Assembly (NCBI GenBank): GCA_027698105.1
Contig: JAQERH010000040.1
Span: 1-25,395 of the forward strand
Reading direction: 5' to 3'
Length of the DNA stretch: 25,395 nucleotides
Origin: Lachnospiraceae bacterium AM93-12TA
Lineage (GTDB): Bacteria; Bacillota; Clostridia; Lachnospirales; Lachnospiraceae
In this document: piece by piece, positions 17,007 through 25,112 of the stretch
Layout: every line of letters begins with the position of its first letter
Numbering within the stretch: position 1 is the stretch's first letter
The notes under the pieces: model-generated
Told to the model about the DNA's origin: nothing
What the model saw: the letters and a program-made list of their open reading frames with translations, nothing else
Databases searched by the model: none
Position numbers and translations under genes: made by a program

Positions 17007-17513
17007 CTTCCTCAAGTCCAGATACATCAGCTCAAAATCTTCATATCTGCCGTCTATCTTAAAATACGCCGGAGACGTGCCGATATGCTGAAAATCGAAC
17101 CGTTCATACAGGCGGACTGCGCGGATATTATCGCTTCTCACCTCCAGGTTCAGAAGCTCGATTCCATTTTCCTCTGCATACCGGATAAGCTCCCTCATCA
17201 GAGCGCTTCCCACCCCCTGATTCCAGTACGCCTTCTTTACGCTGAGCCCCAGCTCCGCCCGGTGGCTCATCCTTCTGGGCAGTCCGGTGAGACTTCCGTC
17301 CCCTATGATTTCTCCGTCTTTAAAGGCAGCCAGATGAACCGATGTCTTCTGCTGGTGGACCACCTCCAGAAACGCCGCCTCCTGTTCGACAGAAACAGGA
17401 AGTCCCTCTCCGCCGAAGGAGAGATTCTCCGTCTCTGCGCCCACTGTTTTCATATATTCTATCAGCTGTGCAGCATCCTCTGCCAGGGCTTCCCTGATGA
17501 TCATTGAGTTCAT
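16977..17513 (-). CDS. GNAT-family N-acetyltransferase
   Basis: This 178-aa acetyltransferase has the GNAT fold. An N-terminal IIREALAEDAAQLIEYM strand-helix is followed by a central AELGLSVKKAYWNQGVGSAL segment with the acetyl-CoA pyrophosphate loop (NQGVGSAL), then LLNLEVRSDNIRAVRLYERF, the usual C-terminal N-x-x-A-x-x-L-Y-x-x-x-F signature. The substrate is unknown; it is closest in style to RimJ/RimL- or PhnO-like amine acetylases. GGGAGGAATTTTCATC precedes the ATG. The C-terminus (KDSQKQGSQK) is the first part of a degenerate pentapeptide repeat cut by a TAG. It stands alone between two terminators; no confident promoter was found in 17514-17640. Confidence 0.88.
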   Translation of the reverse strand: MNSMIIREALAEDAAQLIEYMKTVGAETENLSFGGEGLPVSVEQEAAFLEVVHQQKTSVHLAAFKDGEIIGDGSLTGLPRRMSHRAELGLSVKKAYWNQGVGSALMRELIRYAEENGIELLNLEVRSDNIRAVRLYERFDFQHIGTSPAYFKIDGRYEDFELMYLDLRKDSQKQGSQK

Positions 17514-17645
17514 GATGAAAATTCCTCCCTTTGTGTGTTTTTTAAAGCGCTATAACTTCGCAGTATATTGAGGGTGAAAGAAATTTCTGAAAGCCAACTT
17601 TTACTTTAGATAAAGATTGTTTCTATCATTCCTCAGAAAATGCAA

Positions 17646-17691
17646 AACCGCTACAGCTTCCATCCTGCACAGGGATAAAATTGCAGCGGTT
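17646..17691 (-). terminator. Hairpin after the LPO_1073-like gene, weak terminator
   Basis: AACCGCTGCA pairs with TGTAGCGGTT (one G-U) across a structured loop on the minus strand, then TTTTGCATTTTC. It lies immediately past the stop of the defence-like operon. The T-run is interrupted, so efficiency is uncertain. Confidence 0.5.
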
Positions 17692-17696
17692 CATTT

Positions 17697-18818
17697 TTAT
17701 GTCGATAGAGGAAGTTCTGGTATAGTTTTGTCACAACGCCGAGCATTGGTGTGTGCAAGTACTGTTCCCACATGAGTTATATCAAAAGCCAAAGGTAAAG
17801 AATCAAACCAGATATGCAACTTCTTTAACGACGGATAGCTATCCCATTCATCCATAAATGCAGAAACTGCTACCTTTTTCACCTCAGCATCTGTGTTGTA
17901 AAGATTCCAAACTGCTTCTAAAGCTTCAATTTCTTTTTCATTAATTCTACTTTGCTGATGAATTAGATTGCCGTTAACCACCAAATTTCGTGTGACTGTT
18001 AAATCTTTTATTTTTTCTTTTTCGACAACAGGCAACTTAACATAACCATCTAACAATTCATTCGGGACCAAAAAGGAAGAATTTAGTCCTGTTTTCGATA
18101 ATATACTCAAAGCATTTTTATAATTCTCGGAATCAATACAAATTCCAGCAGCAGAATATCCAGATAGACGCTCTGGATAATAATCAGCTATCTTTTTAAA
18201 AGAACTGGCAGAATTTATTCTAACTGTATCAAGTATATCTAAATGATCAATCCAGTCAGTACCTAATGGCAACTCCATATATATGAGCTTTTCAAATAAA
18301 TCTGCTAGCACTTTCAGTCCCAATTTACATGAACCCGAAAGTGGCATCACTTTGTTAACAGCATGGACCACAGTTAAAGCACATAAGGCATCGTCATCAA
18401 TTTTATCAATAATTTCTACCGCCCGACTAATTCCAGCTCTGCTTTTTCTTGCCTGTCCTTTAGTAATTCGACACACAAGCAGTTCGGATAACATATCATA
18501 ATCAGTATCACGCTCTGTTGCTGCAGCTGTTCTTTGAGCACTTGCCAGTAAAAATTGGAATGATGGATCTGCAAACGCACTAAGTGCTCCTTCGATTTGT
18601 TGCATTTTGGGAAGTAATGTATCTTCAAGTTGCTGCACACGTTCATTTGCGCAAGCATATGCATCTTCTGTAAAGTCTCTACGAGCAACAGCATATGTTT
18701 CAGCGCATATTTCTCTGGCTCTTTTTTCATCAATGCCGTTGTAAATATTGATTGTGCCAGCTTGCATCAACTGAGAGTTATCGCCAGCTCTTTGAGCTTG
18801 TTTATCTCCGATCATCAT
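17697..18818 (-). CDS. LPO_1073/Vpar_1526-like protein
   Basis: The protein has 373 aa. The start at 18818 has GGAGGCATCA upstream; a longer frame to 18914 exists but lies inside the preceding gene. It opens with MMIGDKQAQRAGDNSQLMQAG, a glutamine/asparagine-glycine motif followed by a helical region (IDEKRAREICAETYAVARRD). This arrangement, as I recall it, is that of the LPO_1073/Vpar_1526 family, whose members occur next to restriction-modification genes and have no established biochemical activity. No catalytic motif or membrane segment is apparent. The start overlaps the upstream membrane-protein gene by 17 nt, so it is translationally coupled, and the motif is repeated in that neighbour. 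A role in phage defence is inferred from the neighbours only. Confidence 0.6.
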   Translation of the reverse strand: MMIGDKQAQRAGDNSQLMQAGTINIYNGIDEKRAREICAETYAVARRDFTEDAYACANERVQQLEDTLLPKMQQIEGALSAFADPSFQFLLASAQRTAAATERDTDYDMLSELLVCRITKGQARKSRAGISRAVEIIDKIDDDALCALTVVHAVNKVMPLSGSCKLGLKVLADLFEKLIYMELPLGTDWIDHLDILDTVRINSASSFKKIADYYPERLSGYSAAGICIDSENYKNALSILSKTGLNSSFLVPNELLDGYVKLPVVEKEKIKDLTVTRNLVVNGNLIHQQSRINEKEIEALEAVWNLYNTDAEVKKVAVSAFMDEWDSYPSLKKLHIWFDSLPLAFDITHVGTVLAHTNARRCDKTIPELPLST

Positions 18819-19101
18819 TGATGCCTCCAATTTGTGTTTGAACAGAACCATTACCTGCTTTTTGAGATTGTTTAAGGTTTGTCTTACTTTTTGAAGAATT
18901 TGTACCAACACCATTCTTTCCTATCTGTAATTCCTGTCTTTGTTCGGAGTCATCCCCTGCACTTTGCTTTTGGCTTAAAGTCTGCTTTATGCCAATTTTA
19001 TAACCTACTGCACCGCCTCCAATTGCACCGATTATTAAACTGACAACAATGCCTGCTATCTCTGTTCCAATTCCATCAAAAATCCACTCCAATAGTTCCA
19101 C
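18802..19101 (-). CDS. 99-aa single-pass membrane protein with QxQ-AG(D/N)-S repeats
   Basis: It starts at GTG 19101, one base after the TGA of the methyltransferase gene, with AAAGAGGTGGAATGAC upstream, so translation is coupled. One glycine-rich membrane helix (about 13-36, IAGIVVSLIIGAIGGGAVGY) is followed by a polar, Gln/Ser-rich cytosolic or exposed tail. The tail holds two copies of one motif: SQKQSAGDDSEQRQELQIG and QSQKAGNGSVQTQIGG. The downstream protein begins with a third copy. The family is not recognised. It could anchor the LPO_1073-like protein at the membrane through like-with-like assembly of these repeats; this is inference. Confidence 0.65.
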   Translation of the reverse strand: MELLEWIFDGIGTEIAGIVVSLIIGAIGGGAVGYKIGIKQTLSQKQSAGDDSEQRQELQIGKNGVGTNSSKSKTNLKQSQKAGNGSVQTQIGGINDDRR

Positions 19102-19102
19102 G

Positions 19103-21898
19103 TCATTCCACCTCTTTCGTTAAATTTTGATACATCTTCATCAATTCAGCAACACAGGCTGATTCACTGCTATATGCAGGATGCTCTTTTGTGAAACCAT
19201 ACGCCTGCATAACTGCTCTATCATTATCCTGATGAGCTTTACGTAATTCTCGTGGCATAGCAACTTCATCATAGAGGTCAGCAAGACTGCTATCAGGATA
19301 AAGTGCACGGGCATCTAAAATTGCCTGAGCTGTCTGCTCGATCTTCAACTTTTGTTCAGCGGTTGGAATAGGCCATGGAAACGTATTGTAAACTATTCCA
19401 CCAGAATAACGGTAATCACTTTTTAGTCTGCCGCCAACCGTCCTCATCCATGCCATATGCACATTTGAGGTCATAATACCAAAATTGTATAACGTGGCAT
19501 TAGGAACAATCGTTGTTGAATTGCTAGCAATTATTTCTGGGCTTAAAAAACCAATTGGTATATATCTCCTGTTTTCAGATGATGTGCTGGGCACCAATAA
19601 ATAACTCGTAGAAGGTTGTGAAATAAAGAAAAATAGACCTGGTGTATCTGCCTTTTCTCTTGTTGGTGCAGCGCTACTATTGAGTCGCATTTCTCTAACT
19701 GCCTCAAGACGTTTTTTCAATTCAGGACTATTTTTGATTGTCGATGGAGATACTCCTATAAGCCAGAAACAATAACGAATCTTATTGTTGATATACTCTA
19801 CCGCTCCAATATATGGATGAATATAAGGTTCCAAATTAGGCTCTCTTTTAATTATTTCGTCTCTTTCTTCCGATGACAAAATAAGATTTCCGCCATCTGC
19901 CGGCTTATTTCCCAACAACATTTTGGGAACGTCACATATAGGCTTACTCCTACTCGAAACGAGAACATCTGGTGCGTTTAATAAATATGGGTTGATGTTT
20001 TCAACCAAAATCATTCTGGAATCATCTAAATATAATTTTCTCTTATTATGGTTTATATATTGGCTAAACCCGATAATTACGCAATGTACAGCCGCTTTTT
20101 CGCTTGCCTCACTATTCCACTTGAAAGTGCGATATGCGAAATCAATATGAACCCCATATCTATTAAAAAGCTTATCCCAAAGAGGTGCAACCTGTTCTCC
20201 TTGTGTAATGCTGTTAGTAGATACAAACGACACCCGTATAGTAGTACCATCTATATAGGCAGCTGCTTTATGATACCATGCTCCAACATAATCAATACTA
20301 TTGGATAGCTTAATTTTCCCATAAATAGAAACCGCCTGTTCCTTTTGTTGTTTTGTCATCATAGATGCTCCAACAAAGGGCGGATTTCCCATAATATATG
20401 ACAGTTGATATTTATGTATAATGTCCTCCCAATTTATTTCCAAAGCATTGCCCTCAGCTATATTCGTATAAGATTTTAAGGGCAGGAAATTAAGGGACAT
20501 ATGCACAACGTCCTCGGTTTCTTTCATCATCTGGCTTTCAGCAATCCAAAGAGCGGTTTTTGCAACAGTAACGGCAAAATCATTGATTTCAATTCCGTAG
20601 AACTGACCGATAGAAACCTGAATGGGGTTCCAATCTGCATCACCAAAAGAAATCTGCCCATGAGATAAAATCCGCAGAGCTTCATTTTCTAACCGGCGCA
20701 GGCTGATATAGGTTTCTGTTAAAAAGTTTCCACTTCCACAAGCAGGGTCCAAGAAAGTCAGGGTAACCAGTTTTTTTTGAAACTCTTTTAATTTTCGTTC
20801 ACGAGTTTTCTCTACGGCAATCTCGCAAATTTCTTCAAACTCTTTTTTTAAGTCATCGAGGAACAGCGGATCTATTACCTTATGGATATTCTCAATAGAA
20901 GTATAGTGCATACCTCCGCTACGACGAGTTTCTGGATTCAGCGTGCTTTCAAAAACTGCACCAAAGATCGTCGGACTAATTTCTGACCAGTTAAAGTCAG
21001 AACTTGCTTTATTAAGAAGCAAACTCCGAATTTCATTCGTAAACGGCGGTATCTCAATATCTTCATTTGCAAACAGGCCGCCATTCACATAAGGGAACGC
21101 AGCCAAATTGGGGTTATCATCTTTTAAGTAGGGGTCCCGGTCCTCCGGCGCAGTATCCAGTACCTGAAATAGTTCGATTAGTGCTTTGCGCAGATGACGT
21201 GTGTCATACTCTGCCAAATAATCGTGAAACATTCCGTGATGACCGAAGATACCGGCATCTTCTGCATAAAGGCAGAATACAAGACGGACGCAAAGGATAT
21301 TCAGACTTTTCAAAGCACGTTCACTATCAGGCTCTGCATACTGTTTGTGAAAAGCATCGTAAAGCAAGCCAACCATTTCGCCAGCAGCAATCGAAACTTC
21401 CATTTCCCGCTTCAAATGCTCATTTTCGCTGTCTACCAAAAAGGACAGCCGGTAATATTCTGTCGGAAGATTTTCTAACAGAATTTCTTCCGGTTCACCA
21501 CTTGGGCGCTCCATATCATAAACAAAAAACTTTTCAAAATTGCAGGTCACTACCCAGCGGGGATGTTGCGACAAAGGTAATTCGGTAATATAACGTTTTG
21601 CCTGCTGAAAAGGTGTCAGCAATGTACCATCTGATTGCTTAATAGGCTTTTTCAAGTCTTTGCCTAACGCCTTTTGTTCAATTAGTACCTTCGTGGATGG
21701 AATTGTCCCATCTATGAAACTGGTGTGATCAAGATGCACTTGCTCCTCAAATGTGATAAATTGTTCTGGATGTTCCACACCATAGACATCACGAAGCAGA
21801 GAGAGCCAGAATGGTTGACTTTCTCCTTTTTCGTAACCTTTATCTTTCCAATATGCAGCAAATTGTCTTGCTGCTTCTTTCTGTTGTGTATCGTTCAT
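19103..21898 (-). CDS. MmeI-like type IIG/IIL restriction-modification enzyme
   Basis: A single 931-aa polypeptide combining nuclease, methyltransferase and target recognition. Near the N-terminus D63-x10-E74-Q-K76 (in FIDGTIPSTKVLIEQK) fits the PD-(D/E)xK nuclease of MmeI-type enzymes. The helical linker carries HYTS (331-334). The adenine-N6 methyltransferase core has motif I FLDPACGSGNF (382-392) and motif IV NPPF (505-508). The C-terminal part (about 620-850) with SNVHMAWMRTVGGRLKSDYRYS and NTFPWP is the expected target-recognition and closing region. It would methylate adenine in its site and cut unmodified DNA, with host protection by one-strand methylation. No separate specificity or nuclease gene is present. 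GGAGGTATAAA precedes the ATG. It starts only 29 nt from the RlmCD-type tail ORF and is the first gene of a three-gene coupled operon. The recognition sequence is unknown. Confidence 0.88.
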   Translation of the reverse strand: MNDTQQKEAARQFAAYWKDKGYEKGESQPFWLSLLRDVYGVEHPEQFITFEEQVHLDHTSFIDGTIPSTKVLIEQKALGKDLKKPIKQSDGTLLTPFQQAKRYITELPLSQHPRWVVTCNFEKFFVYDMERPSGEPEEILLENLPTEYYRLSFLVDSENEHLKREMEVSIAAGEMVGLLYDAFHKQYAEPDSERALKSLNILCVRLVFCLYAEDAGIFGHHGMFHDYLAEYDTRHLRKALIELFQVLDTAPEDRDPYLKDDNPNLAAFPYVNGGLFANEDIEIPPFTNEIRSLLLNKASSDFNWSEISPTIFGAVFESTLNPETRRSGGMHYTSIENIHKVIDPLFLDDLKKEFEEICEIAVEKTRERKLKEFQKKLVTLTFLDPACGSGNFLTETYISLRRLENEALRILSHGQISFGDADWNPIQVSIGQFYGIEINDFAVTVAKTALWIAESQMMKETEDVVHMSLNFLPLKSYTNIAEGNALEINWEDIIHKYQLSYIMGNPPFVGASMMTKQQKEQAVSIYGKIKLSNSIDYVGAWYHKAAAYIDGTTIRVSFVSTNSITQGEQVAPLWDKLFNRYGVHIDFAYRTFKWNSEASEKAAVHCVIIGFSQYINHNKRKLYLDDSRMILVENINPYLLNAPDVLVSSRSKPICDVPKMLLGNKPADGGNLILSSEERDEIIKREPNLEPYIHPYIGAVEYINNKIRYCFWLIGVSPSTIKNSPELKKRLEAVREMRLNSSAAPTREKADTPGLFFFISQPSTSYLLVPSTSSENRRYIPIGFLSPEIIASNSTTIVPNATLYNFGIMTSNVHMAWMRTVGGRLKSDYRYSGGIVYNTFPWPIPTAEQKLKIEQTAQAILDARALYPDSSLADLYDEVAMPRELRKAHQDNDRAVMQAYGFTKEHPAYSSESACVAELMKMYQNLTKEVE

Positions 21899-21927
21899 TT
21901 TATACCTCCGCCCAGCATTTCCAAGAA

Positions 21928-22236
21928 TCAGATCATCCTAAAGAACTTCAGTGCCTCTGTAATCGCCGCTTCCTTTTCCGGCGGGCATTTCGGCTGTCTG
22001 GAACTTTCGGATTTTGGTTTGTTGTAGTTTTCCCGCTCGATAATGCCATACTTCTGTTTGACCTGGGCGATATAAAGGTGGCTGACTTTCAGACCAGTAT
22101 GCTCCAGCACATACGCTTTGATTTCCTCATAGGTGGCTTTGCTCTCCGCAGCAGTCAAATCCAGTTCGTCCAGATTCAACTCTACCTCGATATGCTGCTT
22201 GGTATTGAGTTTGGACAAAAGTACAACCGTCTCCAC
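21928..22236 (-). pseudogene. Detached C-terminal tail of an RlmCD/RumA-type 23S rRNA uracil methyltransferase
   Basis: An open frame of 102 codons from GTG 22236 begins VETVVLLSKL; the codon before it is CAT, restoring HVETVVLLS, the conserved end of RumA/RlmCD proteins. It continues with an extra domain (TYEEIKAYVLEHTGLKVSHLYIAQVKQKYGI) of the kind found after this junction in Firmicutes whose rumA gene hosts an integrated element. The 5' part of the gene is absent: upstream are short duplicated scraps (see the repeat entry) and then lnu(B). I read it as the element-encoded end of a hybrid gene left behind after integration or excision. It could still be translated from the GTG, or the GTG could be fortuitous; no strong ribosome site is visible. 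Confidence 0.55.
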
Positions 22237-22273
22237 ATGGCTCGAGAGGACAGAATGAATGTCATTAGAGTAT

Positions 22274-22336
22274 GTCCGTTCTCGGAAACATATCCACTGC
22301 GTTTTTGGGGCTATCGGTAGACGGAAACATATCCAT
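22274..22336 (-). repeat. Duplicated RumA-coding scraps, probable attachment-site scars
   Basis: CGGAAACATATCCA occurs twice on the plus strand, at 22283-22296 and 22322-22335, exactly 39 nt apart and in one frame. Read on the minus strand they encode MDMFPSTD and VDMFPRTD, the RumA segment that normally lies directly before HVETV. The downstream copy is separated from HVETV by about 34 nt of unrelated sequence with stop codons. This looks like successive site-specific recombination at the same place in rumA. Confidence 0.5.
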
Positions 22337-22412
22337 AGGCTTCGCTGTTTTTTGAAAAACTGAGGTATGCTGTTAATTTTCAGTACCCAATACTGTAAAT
22401 AACGTTACTCTC

Positions 22413-23216
22413 CTATTCACTAATGTAATTCAACAATCTTTCTAAAATGTCATGTGTAATTTTTAAGTTATATTGTTCAATAAGGTGACTTTGCAAATCC
22501 ATAACTAACAGCAAAGAATTTTTATAGGCTTCAAATAATTCTACCTCATCTAATCGAGCAGTGGTCTTTGCAAATTTTTTATAATTTTCAAGGCTAATTT
22601 CTTCTTCAAGGTTTTTACTCATGTTTAGCCAATTATCAGCATTTTTTTCAGCCATACGTATAAGTTGTAGTGTATTTTTTTGAAGTTGTGATAAGAGTTC
22701 TAATGAACGAGCATATTCTCCTCTTTTTAGAACGTTGATTCCCATCAACCATAGATTAGAGAAATTACACAACAAAAAATTAGCATTTTCTTCAGTAAGT
22801 CTATTTGGTCTTGCACCACTTATCTCTGATAAATAATTTTCTAATTGCCCTGTTTCATCGTAAATAAGCATAGCCTTCGTATCAGGAATATAACCTGAAT
22901 CTTTAAACGAGGGGATTATGTTCATATCTTTTTCAGAAAGGAAATGAAATTCCCCACGTATAAGATTATCAAAAATAACTACCTCTGTTCCGTACTCATT
23001 TTTATAAAGCATCAAGTACGGAGCTACATCAAACAACCAGTTGGATGAATCAAAGTTCGAGGTTATACTATCTTTCAAAAATATATAGAACTCTATATCA
23101 GAGTATTGGTCACCTTCTCCTTTGGTAAACGATCCATACATCATACAAGCTGTAATTCGTTCATCTGACTCAGTAAGATTCTTAACGTTTGCAATTAATT
23201 CTTTTTGTTTTAACAT
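22413..23216 (-). CDS. lnu(B): Lincosamide nucleotidyltransferase Lnu(B)
   Basis: The 267-aa protein is, as far as I can recall the reference, almost identical to Lnu(B). It shows the nucleotidyltransferase signature GSFTKGEGDQYSDIEF (28-43) with the acidic pair D40/E42 that binds metal, and an all-helical C-terminal half. It adds an AMP moiety to lincomycin and clindamycin, inactivating them in the cytoplasm. AAAGGGTGAAGAA precedes the ATG. It follows lsa(E) by 53 nt with no promoter or terminator between, so it is probably expressed from the lsa(E) leader. Strong A+T bias and adenine-ending codons set it apart from the kdp side and mark it as transferred. Small differences from the reference (for example KDS around residue 49) cannot be judged here. 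Confidence 0.95.
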   Translation of the reverse strand: MLKQKELIANVKNLTESDERITACMMYGSFTKGEGDQYSDIEFYIFLKDSITSNFDSSNWLFDVAPYLMLYKNEYGTEVVIFDNLIRGEFHFLSEKDMNIIPSFKDSGYIPDTKAMLIYDETGQLENYLSEISGARPNRLTEENANFLLCNFSNLWLMGINVLKRGEYARSLELLSQLQKNTLQLIRMAEKNADNWLNMSKNLEEEISLENYKKFAKTTARLDEVELFEAYKNSLLLVMDLQSHLIEQYNLKITHDILERLLNYISE

Positions 23217-23269
23217 TTCTTCACCCTTTCATGTAAATATCTTTTAGTTATTGTGGCAACTCAAAATCT

Positions 23270-24754
23270 CTACAAATATAAATTAATATTTTTCGTACAA
23301 ATATTATTGCAAAAAGCATCATCATGCTCCACAAACAATAGTGTAGGACAATATTCCAAAATCATTTTTTCAATTTGGATACGTGAAAAAATATCAATAT
23401 AGTTCAATGGCTCATCCCATATATACAAATGTGCACTTTCACAAAGGCTTTTAGCAATTAGTACTTTCTTTTTCTGACCAGCACTAAAATCCTCCATGCT
23501 CTTATCAAACTGCTCTCTATTAAAATCCAGTTTACGAAGAATCGTTTTAAATAGAGTTTCATCGATCTTATTATTATAGGCAAATTCAGATAGATTACCT
23601 TTTAAATATGAAGTATCTTGCGAAATATAAGAAATTTTTAGTCCACTTGCTAACATAAAATTTCCGGTAAATTTAATATCATCTCCATTAATCAATTTTA
23701 GGATACTAGACTTACCACTCCCATTTTTTCCGATAATGGCAACTCTATCACCAATATTGACTCTGAAATTAAGATTACTGCATACTTCTTTATCTCCATA
23801 AGACAATGATAAATCATTCGCTTCTATTAGCCACTCTTTGTGAAATTCAAGTGGCGAAATTTTTAAGGCGTCATATTGTTCAATGTTGTGGAGCAGTTCT
23901 GATTTTTGTGAAATAGCTTCCTGATGTCTTGACTCAATATTTTTGGCACGTTTCATCGCTTTTGCAGCCTTATGTCCAACATAACCCTTATCCAGTTTTG
24001 AACCAGAATTTGTTGTTCCATATTTACTTTTTTCTACTTTATTTGACCAGTTTGAACTACGTTTTGCTGCATAAGACAACCTTCCTATTTCTTTAAGGAG
24101 TTTCTTGTTTTCTGCCAGTTCAAAATTATCTTGTAACGTTTTGTTCTCCCACCAAGAAGTAAAATTTCCCTTTTGGATTTCGATATTCGTTTTATTGATA
24201 GATAGTATATGGTCAACACATTGATCAAGTAAGCTTCTATCATGAGATACCAAAATAAACCCCTTCTTGCGTTTCAAATAATTTTGCACTACATTACGTG
24301 CATCGATGTCAAGATGGTTTGTAGGTTCATCAATAAGCAGGAAACAACTCGCTGTAAGGAATAAAGCTGCAAGAAGAACCTTTGTTTGCTCACCATTTGA
24401 TAGTGTATTAAACGGACGATATAAAGCATCTTCTTGAACATCAAGCAATGATATTTCACGAAAAATCTCCCAATCCATACATTCCGTACAAATACTCTTC
24501 ATTACTTCAATTGTATATAGACTCTTATCTTCCACATCATAAGGAAAATACTCAAACTTAACTGTAGAACTTATATTGCCGGAATACGCATATTTGCCAA
24601 GCAGTAAATTTAAGAAAGTAGTTTTACCGCGTCCGTTTCTTCCAATAAAACCGAGTTTCCAATCTGTATCTATCTGAAAACTTACATTTTCAAAAATATT
24701 GTCATAACTTCCTTCATATGAAAAAGTTAGATTTGAAACATTTATTAAGGACAT
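23270..24754 (-). CDS. lsa(E): Lsa(E) ABC-F ribosome protection protein
   Basis: The 494-aa ABC-F protein has two ATPase domains and no membrane helices. ABC1 shows Walker A GRNGRGKT (38-45), signature LSNGEQ (118-123) and Walker B LLIDEPTNHLD (139-149). An extended inter-domain linker (about 195-300), the part that reaches the peptidyl-transferase centre, is basic and helical (HKAAKAMKRAKNIESRH). ABC2 has GKNGSGKS (342-349), FSAGQKKK and a variant Walker B with YIWDEPLNYID. Sequence and length match Lsa(E), which gives pleuromutilin, lincosamide and streptogramin A resistance by displacing the drugs from the ribosome. AAAGGAGGAAGAAATAT precedes the ATG. In known clusters spw (spectinomycin) lies just upstream; here it is replaced by a leader and an IS-like remnant. 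The leader carries a predicted attenuator. Confidence 0.96.
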   Translation of the reverse strand: MSLINVSNLTFSYEGSYDNIFENVSFQIDTDWKLGFIGRNGRGKTTFLNLLLGKYAYSGNISSTVKFEYFPYDVEDKSLYTIEVMKSICTECMDWEIFREISLLDVQEDALYRPFNTLSNGEQTKVLLAALFLTASCFLLIDEPTNHLDIDARNVVQNYLKRKKGFILVSHDRSLLDQCVDHILSINKTNIEIQKGNFTSWWENKTLQDNFELAENKKLLKEIGRLSYAAKRSSNWSNKVEKSKYGTTNSGSKLDKGYVGHKAAKAMKRAKNIESRHQEAISQKSELLHNIEQYDALKISPLEFHKEWLIEANDLSLSYGDKEVCSNLNFRVNIGDRVAIIGKNGSGKSSILKLINGDDIKFTGNFMLASGLKISYISQDTSYLKGNLSEFAYNNKIDETLFKTILRKLDFNREQFDKSMEDFSAGQKKKVLIAKSLCESAHLYIWDEPLNYIDIFSRIQIEKMILEYCPTLLFVEHDDAFCNNICTKNINLYL

Positions 24755-24774
24755 ATATTTCTTCCTCCTTTACA

Positions 24775-24791
24775 TTATAAAAATTTTATAA
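24775..24791. promoter_or_regulatory. AT-rich palindrome before the lsa(E) ribosome site
   Basis: TTATAAAAATTTTATAA is an 8-bp perfect dyad around one central base, placed just before the lsa(E) Shine-Dalgarno. It could be a weak RNA hairpin or a DNA site. No function is claimed. Confidence 0.3.
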
Positions 24792-24819
24792 GCAAAGTCG
24801 GTTTTCGGCATTAATTACT

Positions 24820-24882
24820 CTATAATGTTATCCAACTCTGCATGGATTTTGTCATGAATGACATAGTATCATTGTCTATCAC
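24820..24882 (-). CDS. Possible 20-codon upstream ORF between attenuator and lsa(E)
   Basis: A GTG-initiated frame (MIDNDTMSFMTKS...) preceded by AAAGGAAGATAAAC ends in TAG 65 nt before lsa(E). The ribosome-like site supports translation, but the frame is short and resembles no protein I know. It may be a second leader peptide. Confidence 0.3.
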   Translation of the reverse strand: MIDNDTMSFMTKSMQSWITL

Positions 24883-24907
24883 GTTTATCTTCCTTTCTTT
24901 TACAAAT

Positions 24908-24941
24908 ATTAAAAGCCGCAAGAAAGTAAATTCTTACGGCT
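24908..24941 (-). terminator. Intrinsic terminator (attenuator hairpin 3:4) in the lsa(E) leader
   Basis: On the minus strand AGCCGTAAGAA (24941-24931) pairs with TTCTTGCGGCT (24924-24914), 11 bp with one G-U, loop TTTACT, followed by TTTTAATATTTG. It lies about 160 nt before lsa(E) and about 190 nt after the predicted promoter, so it would stop transcription ahead of the resistance genes unless disrupted. Confidence 0.8.
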
Positions 24942-25012
24942 CAAAAACAAATACTATTATTACCTTTTGTTATACATAAGGTTACTGTAATGTATTATTG
25001 AGTGTAGAATAC

Positions 25013-25087
25013 TTAACTTTCTTGCAATTTGCATAACAAAACAAACGGTTCTATAGCCGTTTCTTTAAATATCTTATTATGCATCAT
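25013..25087 (-). CDS. Possible second leader ORF (24 aa)
   Basis: This frame starts ATG-ATG (MMHNKIFKETAIEPF...) 4 nt after the stop of the first leader ORF and ends TAA inside pairing segment 2. It has no Shine-Dalgarno of its own, so translation would depend on re-initiation. Ribosomes reading to its end would cover segment 2 and favour the terminator. Confidence 0.35.
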   Translation of the reverse strand: MMHNKIFKETAIEPFVLLCKLQES

Positions 25088-25091
25088 ATAA

Positions 25092-25112
25092 TTAGCAAGA
25101 AAAGTTATACAT
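25092..25112 (-). CDS. Leader peptide MYNFSC of the lsa(E) attenuator
   Basis: A six-residue ORF, ATG at 25112 and TAA at 25094-25092, with a near-perfect GGAGG seven nt upstream in GGAGGTGGAAGA. It begins some 15 nt from the predicted transcription start and overlaps pairing segment 1. A strong ribosome site on a six-codon frame at the very 5' end is typical of drug-sensing leader peptides. Confidence 0.65.
   Translation of the reverse strand: MYNFSC

Noticed and set aside
22381..22395. CAGTA/TACTG hairpin after lnu(B) as a terminator
   Set aside because: The stem has only five pairs and no T-run follows on the minus strand.
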